Assembly (NCBI GenBank): GCA_023078555.1
Contig: CM041201.1
Location: 4,099,713 to 4,163,712 of the forward strand
DNA length: 64,000 bases
Direction: 5' to 3'
From: Ulva prolifera
Taxonomy: Eukaryota; Chlorophyta; Ulvophyceae; Ulvales; Ulvaceae
Each line of letters starts with the position of its first letter. Position 1 is the first letter of the stretch. Position numbers and translations under genes: made by a program. A model generated the notes under the pieces. The model was given only the letters and a program-made list of their open reading frames with translations, did no database searches and was not told the DNA's origin. This document shows, piece after piece, positions 50,405-63,848 of this stretch.

Positions 50405-53400
50405 ATGGGCGGTGTCGCGCTGTCTGTGGTGCTGTGCCTTGCCTGGCTGGCTGTGGCAACGGGCTTCAAGGAACAGGACTTCAAAAAGTGCGCAGATAGT
50501 AAATTCTGTGGTCGACTAAGGGGGAAGGAAGGGCCCAATTTCGAGATTGTTGCGCCCTCCGTCGACGTGAAAGCCTCATCCTTGACAGCAGAGCTGCGCA
50601 ACTCCGATGACGATCGGGCGTTCTCGCTGCAAATTACAGCTCACACAGACACATTCCGTGTGCATATCTCTGAACATGGCGTAGATCGCTTTGAGTTGCG
50701 AGACATCTTGCAACCGACGCTGCCAGTATTGCTCCCAGTCCAACATGAGACGGACGGCAAGGTATCACAGCTCAAGGCAGGCGCCACCGTCTTGAAGCTG
50801 CAGTACAAGCCGTTCAAGATCGAAATTCCCGGCGTGATTGAGCTGAATGCACGCAGCTTGTTCCACATGGAGCACCGGAGGGAGAAAGTCCCAGAGGATG
50901 CTGAGCTATGGGAAGAGTCCTTCAAGGGGCACGCAGACTCTAAACCTTACGGACCCCAGGCGATCTCCCTGGACATGCGCTTCCCTTCAGCTCAGCATGT
51001 TTACGGCATCCCTGAGCATGCCACTGAGTTGTCCCTGCAGCCAACTGCGGGCCCCGGAGTCACCTCCGAGCCCTACAGACTTTACAATCTCGACGTGTTT
51101 GAGTATCTCGCCAACTCTCCCTTTGGCCTGTATGGCTCCATTCCGTACATGGTCGCTGTTCAGGAAGGCAGCGCAGTCGGGGCTTTCTGGCTGAATGCAG
51201 CTGAGATGTACATCGATGTTGAGAAAAGCCAGCAGGGCATCGACACGCAGTGGATGGCCGAATCTGGGGTCGTTGACCTCTTCCTGCTGCTGGGCCCCAC
51301 ACCAGCAAAGCTGTCGCAGCAGTACTCTGCGTTGACAGGCACAACGGCGATGCCGCAGATGTTCTCCATCGGATATCACCAGTGTAGGTGCGCCTCCCTT
51401 GCTCTACATTACGACGTCGCCATGGCCTTGCAGGCCATTGCATGCTGTGTATCTGGCTGCATTGGCAGAGTTGCGGCTTGCCCCTTCTCAGCATGCAGCA
51501 CATGACTTGACAAAGTCATAACAGGAGATCCGGCACTGCCATGTCGCGGTATATGTTCAAGTTCCAGGGTCCCCTATCAGCATTCTACATGGTCTGAACA
51601 CAGTCTCTGCTGTGACACGGTGTCGGGATTATTGGTCCAAGCCGTTTCCGCTCTCTGCCTCCGCTGTGCAAAGATCCATGCTCACGCTCTGATCGTATGC
51701 CCTGGAATTCTCTGCACCAGTTCGCATTGTGCTTCCAGTCCGGTATTGGCCTGTCCCAGGGCAGGTCCACATCCAGCGCCAGGCTTGCCTATCCTGGTGA
51801 GGTGAAGCTGCCATGCCTCATGGGCGGCAATGTTATATGCAGGTGGAACTACAAGGACGAAGCGGATGTGGCCGCGGTACACGCAGGCTTTGACGAGCAT
51901 GAGATGCCCTGTGATGTCATCTGGCTGGACATCGAGCACACAGACGGCAAGCGCTACATGACCTGGGACTCCTCCAAGTTCCCGACGCCGAAGAAGATGC
52001 TCGAGGCGGTGTCTGAGAAGGGCCGTAAGATGGTCACCATTGTGGACCCGCACGTCAAGCGGGACAGCAAGTATGACCTGCACACACTGGTGCGGATCAC
52101 CTCCACCTGATTGGCTCAGCGCAGGAATCCAGTGTACAGCTCTATGCATGCTGTGGCTCTGTATCTATCCGAATGTGGCAGCCTTTCAGCGGTTGAACTT
52201 TGCACTGTGAAACCCTCCCGGGGTGTGCTTGGATCGGCCTGGTGAACTCATGAATATGGCTGTCACGTCGGTGCTGGCCACAGCCGCACTCGTATATGCT
52301 GTTGAGTACCCATATGACATCGCAGCCCAGCAGTTCTGGTCTGGGTGAAGGTTCCCGTCAAGATTGAGTGCTGCCATCTCGGGCAAGCTGTTTTTCAACC
52401 TTCCACTGGAATTGCAAGGACTCGGTGATGTTCGCCTGCCAGAAGCCGCATTTCAGTGCTGTGCATGTACAGGCAACACAGAAGAGGTACTATGTCCGGA
52501 ATTCCAAGGGAGATGACTTCGAGGGCTGGTGCTGGCCAGGCTCGTCGTCTTACCTGGACGTGGTCAACCCCGAGATTCGAGCGTGGTGGTCAGGCCACTT
52601 CACGACTGCGCAGTACCCCGGCTCTACTACCGACCTGTACATCTGGAACGATATGAACGAGCCCTCGGTGTTTAACGGGCCAGAGATCACGATGCCGAAG
52701 GATGCGCTGCACATGGGCTCCATCGAGCACCGAGACATCCACAACGCGTACGGCTACTACTACCACCTCGCCACAGCAGATGGCTTGAAGCTGCGAGGCG
52801 ACCGAGAGCGGCCGCCTCACGGCGACCGGCCGTTCGTGCTCAGCCGCGCGTTCTTCGCGGGCACGCAGCGAGTCGGCCCGATCTGGACTGGCGACAACAC
52901 CGCGACGTGGGAGCAGCTCAAGTGCGCCCCCCTGCTCTCACTCACGGCCTAGACCGCCAACCCACGACAGTGGCGCCCTTTGTCGCCACCCCTTGGCAGC
53001 ATGTCCAGATACAGCAGCTAAGATCTCGTTTCCCACCCGGACATGTACTGCCCCAGGCGCATTCAGATCAGCGTCTCCCATCCAGCTGCACGACAGTCAC
53101 ATGTTTCCCCCGCAGGGTGTCACTACCGATGCTGCTCGCCCTCAACGTCGCGGGCCTGCCCAACGCGGGCGCGGACGTAGGCGGCTTCTTTGGCAACCCG
53201 GGGTCGGAGCTCATGCAGCGCTGGTACCAAGCCGCCGTGTTCTACCCATTCCTGCGGGGCCACGCCCACCTGGACACGAAGCGCCGTGAGCCGTGGCTAC
53301 ACGGTGACGACGCCACCGTCCGTATCCGGGTGCGATATCGTTTGTCATGTTTCGAGGCACGCCTGAGCCCTTCCCGCGTCGCTGCGCCCCTGTGCATGCG

Positions 53401-54989
53401 GCAAGCAGCCAGGCGCTACACGACGCTCTGCACGTCCCGTACTCCACCCACGCCACACATGCGTCGCGCACGCGTGTGGCGCGGCCCGGTGTCTCCACGT
53501 GCCCCTGGACCAAGCTTGTGCCCATGTGCGCTGCGCCCCGGGCGACCCGAGACCCACAATGCAGCGACCCGGGTGCCTGCCCCCACTTTGCCGGCGGTCA
53601 GTCTGCACACAGGCACGTCCCTGCATGCCAGTACGGGCTAGTCCCAGTCCCGGGGCCGCACTCACAGCCATCGCCCGTTGACGCTAGCAGCGGCAAGCAT
53701 CAGCACGCCTTGGACGTCGTCCGCGTCAGCTTGCGCCGCCGACGTGCTCGCGCATGCGCAGGTGGCACTGCGGGAGCGGTACGCGCTGCTGCCGTACCTC
53801 TACACGCTGTTCCGCGCCGCCAACGAGACCGGCGCGCCGATCATGCGGCCCATGTTCCACGACTTCCCGGAGCAGCCCGCCCTCCACGGCCTGGAGCACC
53901 AGTTCATGTTTGGCCCGGCCATCCTCGCGGTGCCGGTGGTCGACGAGGGCGCTGCGTCTGTTGACGTGCACTTCCCGGAGCAGGAGGTGTTTTACACGCA
54001 GACCGGACGGCAGCTGGAGCGGCCCCGCGGGAACGGCGTGTTTACGTACCCGGTCACCATGGACACGATCCCCTGGTGCGATCCGATGCAGGCCGGTGGC
54101 CCTATGGCTGCTACATTGCCAGTCCGCATGTGTCTGCTGCTGAAGCCATGTGCTTTTCTGGGATTGCCCGTGGACTCAGCATCTACGGTGACGGTGTCTG
54201 TGGCCCAGGGTCTGTTGCTCTGGGGTGCAGCCCCAGTGACCCTGAGCTGAAACAGGTCCTTGCCAGGAGGGTTGATTCTGTCTGGAGTGGTCGCTCTCGC
54301 TGGCCTTGTAACCGCCTGGTAGTTGTTGTGGAGGGGGCAGGCGGCATAGAATTGCGAGATGTCGCAGGTTTTTGCGTATGTTCTGTTGCCACTCTCCGCG
54401 AGGGCCACCTTCCCGCCGCTGCAGCTCGCTTGCCGCCCGGCGGCCCAGGTCGACTTCGCAGCGGTGCGAGAGAGATTCCACGGGTGGGGTATGGACGGGA
54501 GGGTGCTGTGAGGTGACGCATGCATGTGCGTGCAGGTTCTACCGCGGCGGCCACATCGTGGCACGCCGGGAACGCCCCCGGCGGTGCACCAAGTCTCAGG
54601 CCCAGGACCCATTCACGCTCGTGGTCGCCCTCGATGCGGCTGGGCAGGCCGCGCAGGGGCGCCTCTACATCGACGACGGCCGCACGTATGCCTTCCTCGA
54701 GGGCGTCTACATCGATGCCGATATTACGTTCGAGGGCGGCACGACGCTCAAGTACGTGCCGCGGCACGCCGGGGCGCCGCTGGCGCTGTCGTTTGAGCGG
54801 GTGGTTGTGTTGGGGTACCCATTCAAGTCGCCGACGGCGGTGTACAGCGCGCGGTACGAGGAGAGCGGGGCGGTGGTGGAGGTGTCGAGGGAGGCGGTTG
54901 GGGGGGGCACGGAGGCGACGGCGTTGGTGTATCGCAACCCCGCGACGCCTGTGCGGAAGGCTTGGACGCTGGTGCTGCAGGAGAGGTGA
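50405..54989 (+). CDS. GANAB: Glucosidase II alpha subunit (GH31), ER lumen
   Basis: Trims the two inner alpha-1,3-glucoses from N-glycans during calnexin/calreticulin quality control. Exons 50405-51387, 51843-52089, 52473-52921, 53116-53329, 53762-54075 and 54536-54989 close in phase to 886 residues, close to the family size. A signal peptide ([17 protein letters not shown]) is followed by [15 protein letters not shown], the usual mature start. The N-terminal GH31 domain has [15 protein letters not shown] and [19 protein letters not shown]. The catalytic nucleophile Asp lies in [15 protein letters not shown] and the acid/base Asp in [13 protein letters not shown]. Also present are [28 protein letters not shown] and GQRY-like [14 protein letters not shown]. 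The C-terminus has no KDEL; retention in animals and plants depends on the beta subunit. TGTAA at 55008-55012 is a likely poly(A) signal. Confidence 0.95.
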
Positions 54990-55685
54990 CCGGGGTGCCT
55001 TGTTTTGTGTAACTCGATCACGCTTACACTGAAACTTTGTTATGTCTGGACCATCACATGCAAATCCGAAATTCTGCTACTGGAGGTTGGCATTTGAAGT
55101 CCTTGTACTGCGGACCATGCTGTGCTACTGCGAGGCTACAATTCATTAATTTTTTCTGGTGTAGAGGCCGCGTCAAGCCTACTGATACTCTACTTACACA
55201 TGCTATGAAGCGGGCAACGCCGTGCAGTGCACATTAGCATCGCGTTGGGGCCAGGGCTGTAGAGGTTGTTGATTGGCTGTGGCCACCGGCGCTGACCCAC
55301 GCGGCGTCACAATTGCGCGCAACCATCGAAGCGAAACCGACTTGAGCCTTGGAAACGCCACAAGTTCAAGCTGTGTCTGCGGACGGCCTCTTCCAAGCGC
55401 ATGGCGGTCATAGGTGCAGCTCCGGACCGCTGTCGAAATTGTGATCTCTGGTCGCAGGTCTGAGCATGAAATTCCCGGCAGGTGCACGTAAAAGGTGAGG
55501 TAGGAATAGTGTTTCCATTATACTTCGTCAGCAGCTTGGCATGCCGTAGCATGCCGAGAGCGACTCCAGAACATGTAGGGCCAGTGATCGGAGTGGCCAC
55601 AGCGAGGGGGCGTGGCTGCTTGAGATCATGAGTTACATGAAATAGATATGTAAGTAGCCTACCGATTGTAGCACATCGTGCGAAA
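54990..55685. other. Intergenic stretch, glucosidase II 3' end / TAF2 promoter
   Basis: About 700 bp; TGTAA at 55008-55012, otherwise no motif. The minus-strand frame at 55307-55741 looks random. Confidence 0.38.
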
Positions 55686-58600
55686 ATGGCCTTCCCCTCT
55701 GTCAGCAAGCAGCTGGTGTACCTGGACACCTCGATAGACAAGGAATTCTTCTATGGGTCCGCCTTTGCTCGATGCTTTCCACCAGCCACTAAAATAATGC
55801 AACAAAATCTCACTCTGTCAGTCGTTTACCTTGTGCCGATGTAGAACGACCGACATAACAGCGACGGTGGCCAGCAAAGCTGGTGAAATCGGGCTGAATC
55901 TATATGACCTGTCAGTGAGCAGCTTATACGTAAATGAGCAGCCAGCCTCATTCCGCATCAACAAATGGTGGGAACGGCAGGGCGGGGGTGCAGCTCAGCC
56001 CGGTGAAGAGGTGACTGCATACAAGAGAGCGCTTGTGAGTGAATGCAGCCCACCAGAGCTCACGGTCCAGGTGTGTTCGCCCGCACCCATCTCGCCGCAA
56101 GGATTGCACCCACGTCCAGGAGCAACAGACGTGCTGACCTGCAGGTCCGAGACGTACTGCAGACAGCCGATGTGCAATCGGACAAATGCCCCCTCAGAAT
56201 ACAGATCCAGTACACCGGCAGGACCGCGAACGCCGGCCTCGTGTCGCAGGATGGCCTCACGCTCACCTGTCAGCAGCTCCGACGGGCACGGGCCTGGGTT
56301 CCATGCGTGGACGCCCATGAACGCATGTACGAATGGGAGGTACACATACGGGTGCGTGCCGCCTCCGCCCAGCCTTCCCCTGCCCACAAGCACCACACAT
56401 CGCAGTCCATCACGTCAGCACGTTGAGTAAATGCGCTCCTAGCTCTCCTGACACGCCAAGAGTCTCCACCCAGGGATATCCTGGGATGCTCGTGACATCA
56501 GGGCGACCCTGGCCCGCGCTGATGTCCGGGATTGGCATGGTGGCGAATGCAGCATGCTATCCTCTCCCGTCACCTGTAGACGACAGGGACTCAGGCTGCA
56601 GAACTGCAGGCGCCAGAAGGACACACGGCAATTGCCTCTGGGGTGCTGGAGAAGCACCCCGGCGCAGCGGACGAGGCGGAGCGCAACGACAGCTGGGTAT
56701 ACCGCGTGCCCTGCCCGATTCCCGCGCGGTGCATGGTGGTCGCCGTTGGCGCCCTGGAAATCTTCATCAACAGCCAGCCCAGCTCCGCAGTGCGCGAGAT
56801 CGCTGAGTCGCTGGTGCCAGTGGAAGAGGGCGGGGGGCAGGCGGCGGACACCGGCGGGCTGCCTGCGGCGGACGCGGCCGTGACCGCGTTTGCGGCGGCC
56901 GGCTCGCCGAGTGCTGAGTTGCTCGAGAGCACCTGCGAAGCACTGCCGCTGCTGCAGAGCCTCACAGAGCACGTGCTGCAGTGCCGCCTGCCATGGTCCA
57001 TGTACTCTCTCGTGTTTGCGCCGGGTGCGCTGTGCCAGGTGCGCCTGACTCTGACACTACCTCATCTTTCACAGGGTGTACAGCCTGTGCAGCATGGCTG
57101 ACCCCGGGCGCCGGTGTGCCACATCTGTGCATGCGTGCATGCGCGTGTCTGTGCGCGCCTGCAGAGGTGGGCTCTGTTGAGTCCGGTGGGTGTGGGTGGG
57201 GAGATCCGGGTGTCGGCAGGGCAGGCGGCCCCGTGCAGGGTCGATGCTCGCGCGCGGCAGAGTCACCCGGGCTCGCAGCAGGGCCTGCAGCGGCACGTGG
57301 CTGGGGTGTTGCAGCTGCGTGGCCATGCTCCCCGCGCTGCCGGCAATGCATGATAACACCGGATGCATCGCCACTGTGCATAGCAGCCTCCACGTGCACA
57401 CGAGCGGCGACTCAGACGCAACACATCGACAGCGCACACAGAGTCGGGAGCATACTGCGCTCCTCAGCTGTGGCGTAAGAGCAATGCATGGCATCGCAGC
57501 AGGCGCCAGGTCAGTGCCGCAAGCAGTCGGCGGAAGCAGGCAGCGGTCGGCTCCGTCCACGTGGCCCCCTGCTACTCTGGGGCGCGAGCGCCAGCCTGAG
57601 GCTCGGTTCGCTGCAGGGCCCAGGGATGCACTTTGGGCCGGGCGTGTCGGTGCTGCGGCACGACGCGATGTGCCGGCAGGCGGCGCTGGAGCAGAAGATG
57701 CAGTCCCGCATCGCGCTCGCCGGCGCCCTCGCGGAGCAGTTCTTTGGCTGCCTGCTCGTCGCCGAGTCGGCGGCAGACCAGTGGCTGGAGTGGGCGCTGC
57801 AGGGCTACGTGCAGTCGCTGTTTGTGCGGGCGGTGTACGGCGCGAATGAGGCTAACTTCCTGCGCATCAAGCAGCGTGAGGCGGTGCGCCCCTCCCATGC
57901 GTGGCCTCCTGCCCGGCCGCACTGACCAGGTGGGCAAAGGTCGAGTGTGTTGGATAGAGAGGCTATGCAGTCTTTGCTGATGTTCTGCCTCAAGACAGCG
58001 CGCACTTGTGTCGATTTCTTTCCTGGTAGCCAAGGGCGTAGCCAGAGAGGCAGGTAGCAGCACAGGCAATGCCCGTCCAAACATCACAACCCAGATTGAG
58101 CCAGCACCTGCTCCAGACAACCACAATGTGACCAGGCACAGCCCCAGGAAATAGCAGCGTGGCACATGACGTCGTTGCAGTCTGCATGGCGTCAGCTTTT
58201 TCGAGACTGCAACAGCTTTGGGTCTGGCTGATTTGCCCCCGGACGAGTCAAACCGCCAGCACCGCGGCACACCAGCACTGCCGTATGCACCGAAATAGAC
58301 AGCGTGAGATGGGATTGCGTGTGATGACCTGCGGTATCCTACGCCTTGCCGTGCCTCTGCGGCGTGCACCTGCTCACAACGGCAGGGCACGCAGACTATT
58401 CACCGGCCAGGCGTGAGTGTGCTGCTTGCTGTGCAGGTGGTGGACGCGGACCAGGGGATGATGCCGCCGCTGTCATGGAAGGCGGCCGCGCGCAGCCCGG
58501 AAGACGCGTTTTTTAGCACCGAACGCCTGCACTGCGCCGGTGTGCTGCGCATGAAGGCCACCACCGTCGCCCTCATCCTCGAGTCCAAGTGCGGCCCGGA

Positions 58601-61600
58601 GGCCTTCCTTTCGATCGTGCGCAGCATGCTGCAGGCCGCGGTGGCGACGCGGGCGAGTCTCGACGCACCGGCCGCGCCGGGCGCCAACGGCACGGCGGCG
58701 GCGCCGGGCGGCGCCGCGCCGGGTGCGCCGCCGTGGCGCCTCAACGCTGCGGCCTTTCTGAAGCAGGTCGCGCAGGTTGGGGGCTTCCGCCGCGAGGTGA
58801 ACTCTTTTGCGGAGCGGTGGATCTACGGCTCAGGGTGCCCACGGATTCGCGGTGCGTGGCACAGTGCCGCAGATGCATGCTTTATTCGCTGCCAGATTGA
58901 GCGCCTCGGCCACTGGTCACAGATGCTGTAGCTGCATCACCCGTCTCTGCGAGTGCGTGCCACATGGCGCACGGTTAAACAGGCTTCAAATCATTCTGTA
59001 CTTTCATCACAGCGGGTGCGAGCGCTGCTTGCCTCACAAGCCAGTGGAAGAAGTGGCCAACCTCCCCTCGATGTCATGCCGGCACAGTGCACGGCCAGCT
59101 TTGCGCTGGCGTGAAGTGGCTGACCTGGCAACGCCAAGCACGCGCTGATGCAGACGGTGTGGTGTGTCACCACCGGCGCCGTGATGTGCAGCGGCGTTCT
59201 GCCTGAAGAACACGGCGGACAACATGGTGGAGGTGGCGCTGCAGCAGGCGGGGTGCGCGGACGCGCGCGCGGCGGCGGCGCGGGCGCTCGCGGCCGACAA
59301 GCAGAGCGCTGGCGTCATCCGCGTCGCGGTGCGCGAGCTCGAGGGCACCCGCGAGCACGCCGTCTTCCTCGGGGGCGAGGTGCTGCCCCCGCACTGCCCC
59401 GTGCCAGGCGCTCTTGCCGCTCAGATAGAGCATCGCTCACTTTCCAGGTGTACGTGTCGGTGTAGCACCTGAGACGAGACGCTGCAGCTGCCCGCCGTGA
59501 GCGCTGCTGCCGCCCAGCTGCAGGAGCCTGCTCTGCGCCATGATCAGCCTGGCTCGGGTGAGCCCGTGGCTTGATATGTCGGCTGTGGTACATGCCTGGG
59601 GCTGGCGTATGCTGTGTGTGGCCGAACCACGATAGTGGAAGGGCAGGCGGAGAGGGGGGTTCTGCGCGTTTGCTGGGGGGGGGGGGGGGGGGGCGAGGGC
59701 AGAGCTCTACACTTGATTGTTTATCTGGCGGGAAGGACGTCAGCTCGTTTGGCTTGCGGGCGATATCCTGCCCTTGTCTTCAAGCGTTATCGGGAACCTG
59801 ATCAATCGGTAGCGCCCTGGGCGAGCGTCCGCGGTGTGCGGGGCACACAGGGCGCCCAGCAGTCATCCAGCTGGGGCGCCACCTGGACCGATAGGGGAGA
59901 AAAAAACGAAACGGGGCGTGTGTGCGTGCAGGGGTACGTGCTGCAGTCGCTGAAGCTGCTGATGAAGGTGCACCAGCGGCGCAACAAGCGCCGGGCGGAC
60001 GCCATCGATGACTCAGCGCTGCAGGGCTCCAACGTCCTCTACGCCATGGTCGACCCGCACTCGGAGTGGGTGGCCAGCGTCACCGTCCTGCAGTCGGAGG
60101 CCATGCTGAAGCTGCAGTTGCAGCACTCGCAGAGTGTGTTGGCGCAGTCGGCTGCGGTGCAGGCGCTGAGTGACATGGTGACGGAAGCGCGGCGCGGCCA
60201 CCGACGGTTCGTAACGCAGCACACGCTCCGTGGCGACGCCGGCCAGCTCAGCCTCAGCGGCGTGGCGGCCCTGCTGGTGTACGTGCTGAAGAACCGGGAC
60301 GTGTTCTACAGGTGCGCGCGATGCCGGTCCGGCTGCCCGGCCTGCTGGCTTTAGCGTGGCGCGGCTGGGTTTCAAGATGCAAGGTTACCCGTTGCAGCGC
60401 GTGCTTCGCGCAAGTATGCCGTTCCACAACAGAATCTGTTCGCGCGGCCCGAAGTCGAAGCGCCTGCAGAGACGATTGGGCAACATGTTGCAACAGGTCG
60501 TCGTGCTGATCGAACGAAACGCACCTGCTCGCTTGTGATCTCGGTTTGTCGACACGCAGCACGGGACGCATTCATCATCACACGGCCATGCAGCATGCCA
60601 CGCGCGGTTGTAACGCTCATAACGTGGCACAAGCCCAGCATCGCGGCCTGGCCAGCACATATCTGATGCCATGTGTTGAGGGCGCCGCATGGCAGCACGC
60701 GGGAATCTGCCGCGGTGCGACAGTGATGCAGCTGCCTGCAGGGTGCGCATGGAAGCAGCGACGGCCCTCGGATGCATCGCCGCGATGGTCCTGCCCAACC
60801 TGCAGGACGTCAACCACGACCAGCCGCCGCTGGCGCTCGGCACCCTGATGTCGTTCTACCGCGACGCCTGCTACGAGAGCCGCACCGGCCGCCACAAGCC
60901 GCTGGACTTCTCCGACCTGGCGGAGTATCACGTCCGGCTTGCCGTCCTGGCGGCTCTGGCCCGCTCCCGCACGGCCGAGGGCTTCTCGCCAGCCAGCGTC
61001 ATCGACCTGCTATTGGACGCGTTGCTGCACGCGGAGAACCGCAGCTCGCAGTTTGACTCGGTTGGTGCGCATCCGTGCTGGCGCCCGTTGCCCCCGCGTC
61101 TCCCTCCTCCAACCACACAACTTCCGGCAGCAGACATCCACCGTGCCTGCGCAACGCGCTTGGTGCTACTAACCCAACGACACGCACCGTCGATCCTCTC
61201 CATGCATGCGCTGTGGGGTGGTCCTCCTGGACACGTGCAGGCACGCAGGTGTGAGTGGTCAGTGGCGTGCAGGCTTCCGCGTCGGAGTCATTCAGAGCCT
61301 GGGCCTCGTGGCCCCAGGCTCTGCGGGGCAGCTGCGGCGGGTGGTGCACGCGCTGCAGCACTCACTCATGTGGGACGCAGCGACCCCCAGCCACTGCCAC
61401 GTCATCTCGGTGGCGGCGGTCAACGCCGCGGCGGACCTCTCCCGGGGGTTCCCGCCGTGCCGGCCGAGCCTGCAGGAGCTGCTCGCCGGCATCACGGCGT
61501 CCCCGGAGCTCGCGCCGCCCGTGCGCATCGCCGCGGCAGATGCGGAGCTGCACCTCGGCGGTGCCAGCGCGGACGCCGTGTGTGGCGCGCTCGTCACGCT

Positions 61601-62938
61601 CCTCTCCGGCGACCGCATCGCGCAGGAGACTGCCGCGATCCTGTCAGCCGCAGCGCTGCTGTTGAGCAGCGAGGGGCAGGGCGACGGGGAGCAGGAGGGC
61701 ATGCGCGAGGTGCCACCCGACACGCTGGCCGTGCTGCGGACCGAGCTGCAGGCGCACAGCACGCCCAGCGTGCGGCACGAGGCGTATCGCGTGCTCTGCG
61801 CCGTGATGGGTCAGCCGCCGTCGCTGGTGCAGATGGCACAGGAGGGCATGTCAGAACACGCGGAGGAGGGCACGGCACAGCGTGCGCCCCCTGCTCACAG
61901 CCAGCCTGACTGCAATGGCTCTGTCTGCCGCGCCAATCCAACGGCATGCCATGCCACACGAGCTGCACCGTGTGCTCCGGCGCGCTGTGTGCCATGCCGT
62001 CCGTCCGTCCGTTTGCGTTCCTCGAGGCGGACTCATAGCCACTTCCACGTTGCCTGTCAGGCTGCACCATCGTGTCTAGGCCAACGTGTTGCGCGCAATG
62101 CGTCATTGAGTCAGGAGCCGCAGACTGCAGACATGTGGTATCCGGCGTGTGCGCTCTGGTTGTGTGAGTTTGGCAGCACCCCGATTGGACGTGGCTTGTC
62201 GAAGGACTCTGCGTGACAGGAACACTGTCGCAGCTGCTAGTGCGCTGCGCCTGCCCTTCCATGTGTACTGACCGCTGTGGCCGTGCAGAGCCGGTGGCGT
62301 CGCATGCGCCGTCACTGCACGGTGGCCGAGGAGGGAGCGCCGTCGGCTCTCCGCATGCATCCGGAGCAAAGCCTGCCCGGAAGATCAAGCTGCGGACAGC
62401 TGGCGCAGATGTGGCGACGTCGCGGCAGATCGAGGCGGCGTCTGGAGGGCCTCTGGAGTTCAGTCCCCAGGCTGCGGAGCAGGGCGCAGCGCCGGACGCT
62501 GCAGAGGCTGATGTGGCGATGGAGGTGGATGTGGCAGACGGTGCTGCTGCGACGGCGCCTGTGCACGAAGCTGGTGCTCAGGTGCCTGTGGCGACTCCTC
62601 CAAATGGCGATGCCCAAGCTCGTGGCATTGAAGGTGCTGTTGCTGGCCACAGCCAGCTCCCAAGTGGTGAGCATGCTCCTGGTACTGCTCCTGGGACCAG
62701 CGAAGGTGACAAGAAAGACAGCAAGAGTGACAAGAAGGCTGGAGGGCACAAGAAGGAGAAAAAGGAGAAGAAAGAGAAGAAGGAGAAGAAAGAGAAGAAA
62801 GAGAAAAAGAAGAAAGAGAAGGACAAGTCGAAGAAGGAGAAGAAAGATTCCCGGAAGGAGGCCTCCAAACTAGGCGAGGCACCCGCAACAGCAGGCCCAT
62901 CCTCTCCACCGCTTCCAGGGCCTTCGGATGTCCCTTGA
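55686..62938 (+). CDS. TAF2: TAF2, TFIID subunit with an inactive M1-peptidase fold
   Basis: Large TFIID subunit that binds initiator DNA at promoters. It starts MAFPSVSKQLVYLDTS and joins in phase at 55756/55847 to ITATVASKAGEIGLNLYDLS. Later coding blocks, with approximate limits: 56146-56345 (ARAWVPCVDAHERMYEWEV), 56610-57040 (HVLQCRLPWSMYSLVFAP), 57570-57885, 58437-58850 (WKAAARSPEDAFFSTERLH, WIYGSGCP), 59207-59383, 59936-60311 (MVDPHSEWVASVTVLQSEAM), 60750-61063, 61265-61840 (a HEAT-like helical region) and 62295-62938. The segment equivalent to the peptidase active site reads IALAGALAEQFFG, with no HExxH, as expected for a TAF2. It ends in a very Lys-rich tail. Exon limits are partly guessed; the identification rests on order and motifs. 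Confidence 0.86.
59675..59693 (+). repeat. Run of 19 G in a TAF2 intron
   Basis: An uninterrupted G tract with further G-rich sequence on both sides, inside the intron before the exon that begins near 59936. It could form a G-quadruplex in DNA or pre-mRNA. The exact run length may also be affected by sequencing error. Confidence 0.85.
62746..62848 (+). repeat. Homopurine AAG/GAG repeat in the TAF2 tail
   Basis: About 100 bp almost free of pyrimidines on this strand, built from AAG, GAG and AAA units and coding for alternating Lys-Lys-Glu. Such tracts are length-variable microsatellites and can form triplex DNA. Confidence 0.8.
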
Positions 62939-63848
62939 CTTATGAAACGGATGACAGCCGAGCAACGGTCGGGTTGTAGGTGAACTTAATGCTGTAGTAC
63001 TGATTGCCCTATTGGAATAGCTGATTCATGGTCGCCCATGTTCGTCCGTGCCGGTGCCACTAATCCGCGCGCGAACACGCAGACCAGCGCCAGAAATTGC
63101 AAAGGAGCCTCCATGAACATCCGAGTATGCGTATGTGGTACGTACACGTGTGTTTTCGGGAGTTTTTAGCTAGCACAAGTCAGGCGACACGGAGATGCAG
63201 CGTTGCGAAAGCGATGTCTGCAGCATGCCACAGTGGCCTTGCACACCGGAGATACAGTTCCCAAACACATGAAAGGCCATACCTCTCGGTAACCGCCGCT
63301 TCGGTTGAGGACCGTCGATACAGCACTTGACGATCCCATGGCATGCCGCCCGCCATGAGTGGTCATCACCCGCGCGGTGCTCACGCTATATACATGGGTG
63401 AGGCATCCGCGAGCAATCGTGCTGACACAGCCAAGGCCATTATTAAGTGACGCAGATGCACGCCTAAAATTTCTTTTGCAAGGATGTTCAGGTCGACTTA
63501 GTGTTGGGCGCCTTTCGAATGTTGTGTTGTGCATGATGCGGCAGGCCTCAAAGCAGAGGCACAGTGGTGCGTCATAGTGCATATTGCATGCATGCTGCAT
63601 ACGAAATCGCTCTCACGGGGAGACAGAAATCCAAAGCCAGCTGTTCACCATGCCGGAGATGCTGTCTCAGGCAAAGGCACGATTGCTTGTTGCAATTGAT
63701 GCACAGCTACACTGCCAAGAGTGCCTCAGGAGCAGGCTTTGTCAGAATCTTCTGTGTCGCACTAATGTCCGCCTTTGCATGCTAGGGCTCAGCTCTGTCG
63801 AGCTATTCAAAGATAGCAAGCATATATTCTGATCTTGACGAGGCTACG
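62939..63848. other. 3' flank of TAF2 and upstream region of the last gene
   Basis: About 900 bp. A TATATA lies near 63386. An ATG at 63650 opens a 60-codon frame (MPEMLSQAKARLLVAIDAQL, Cys- and Leu-rich) that could be the first exon of the gene at the right edge, but I could not join them with certainty. Confidence 0.4.
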
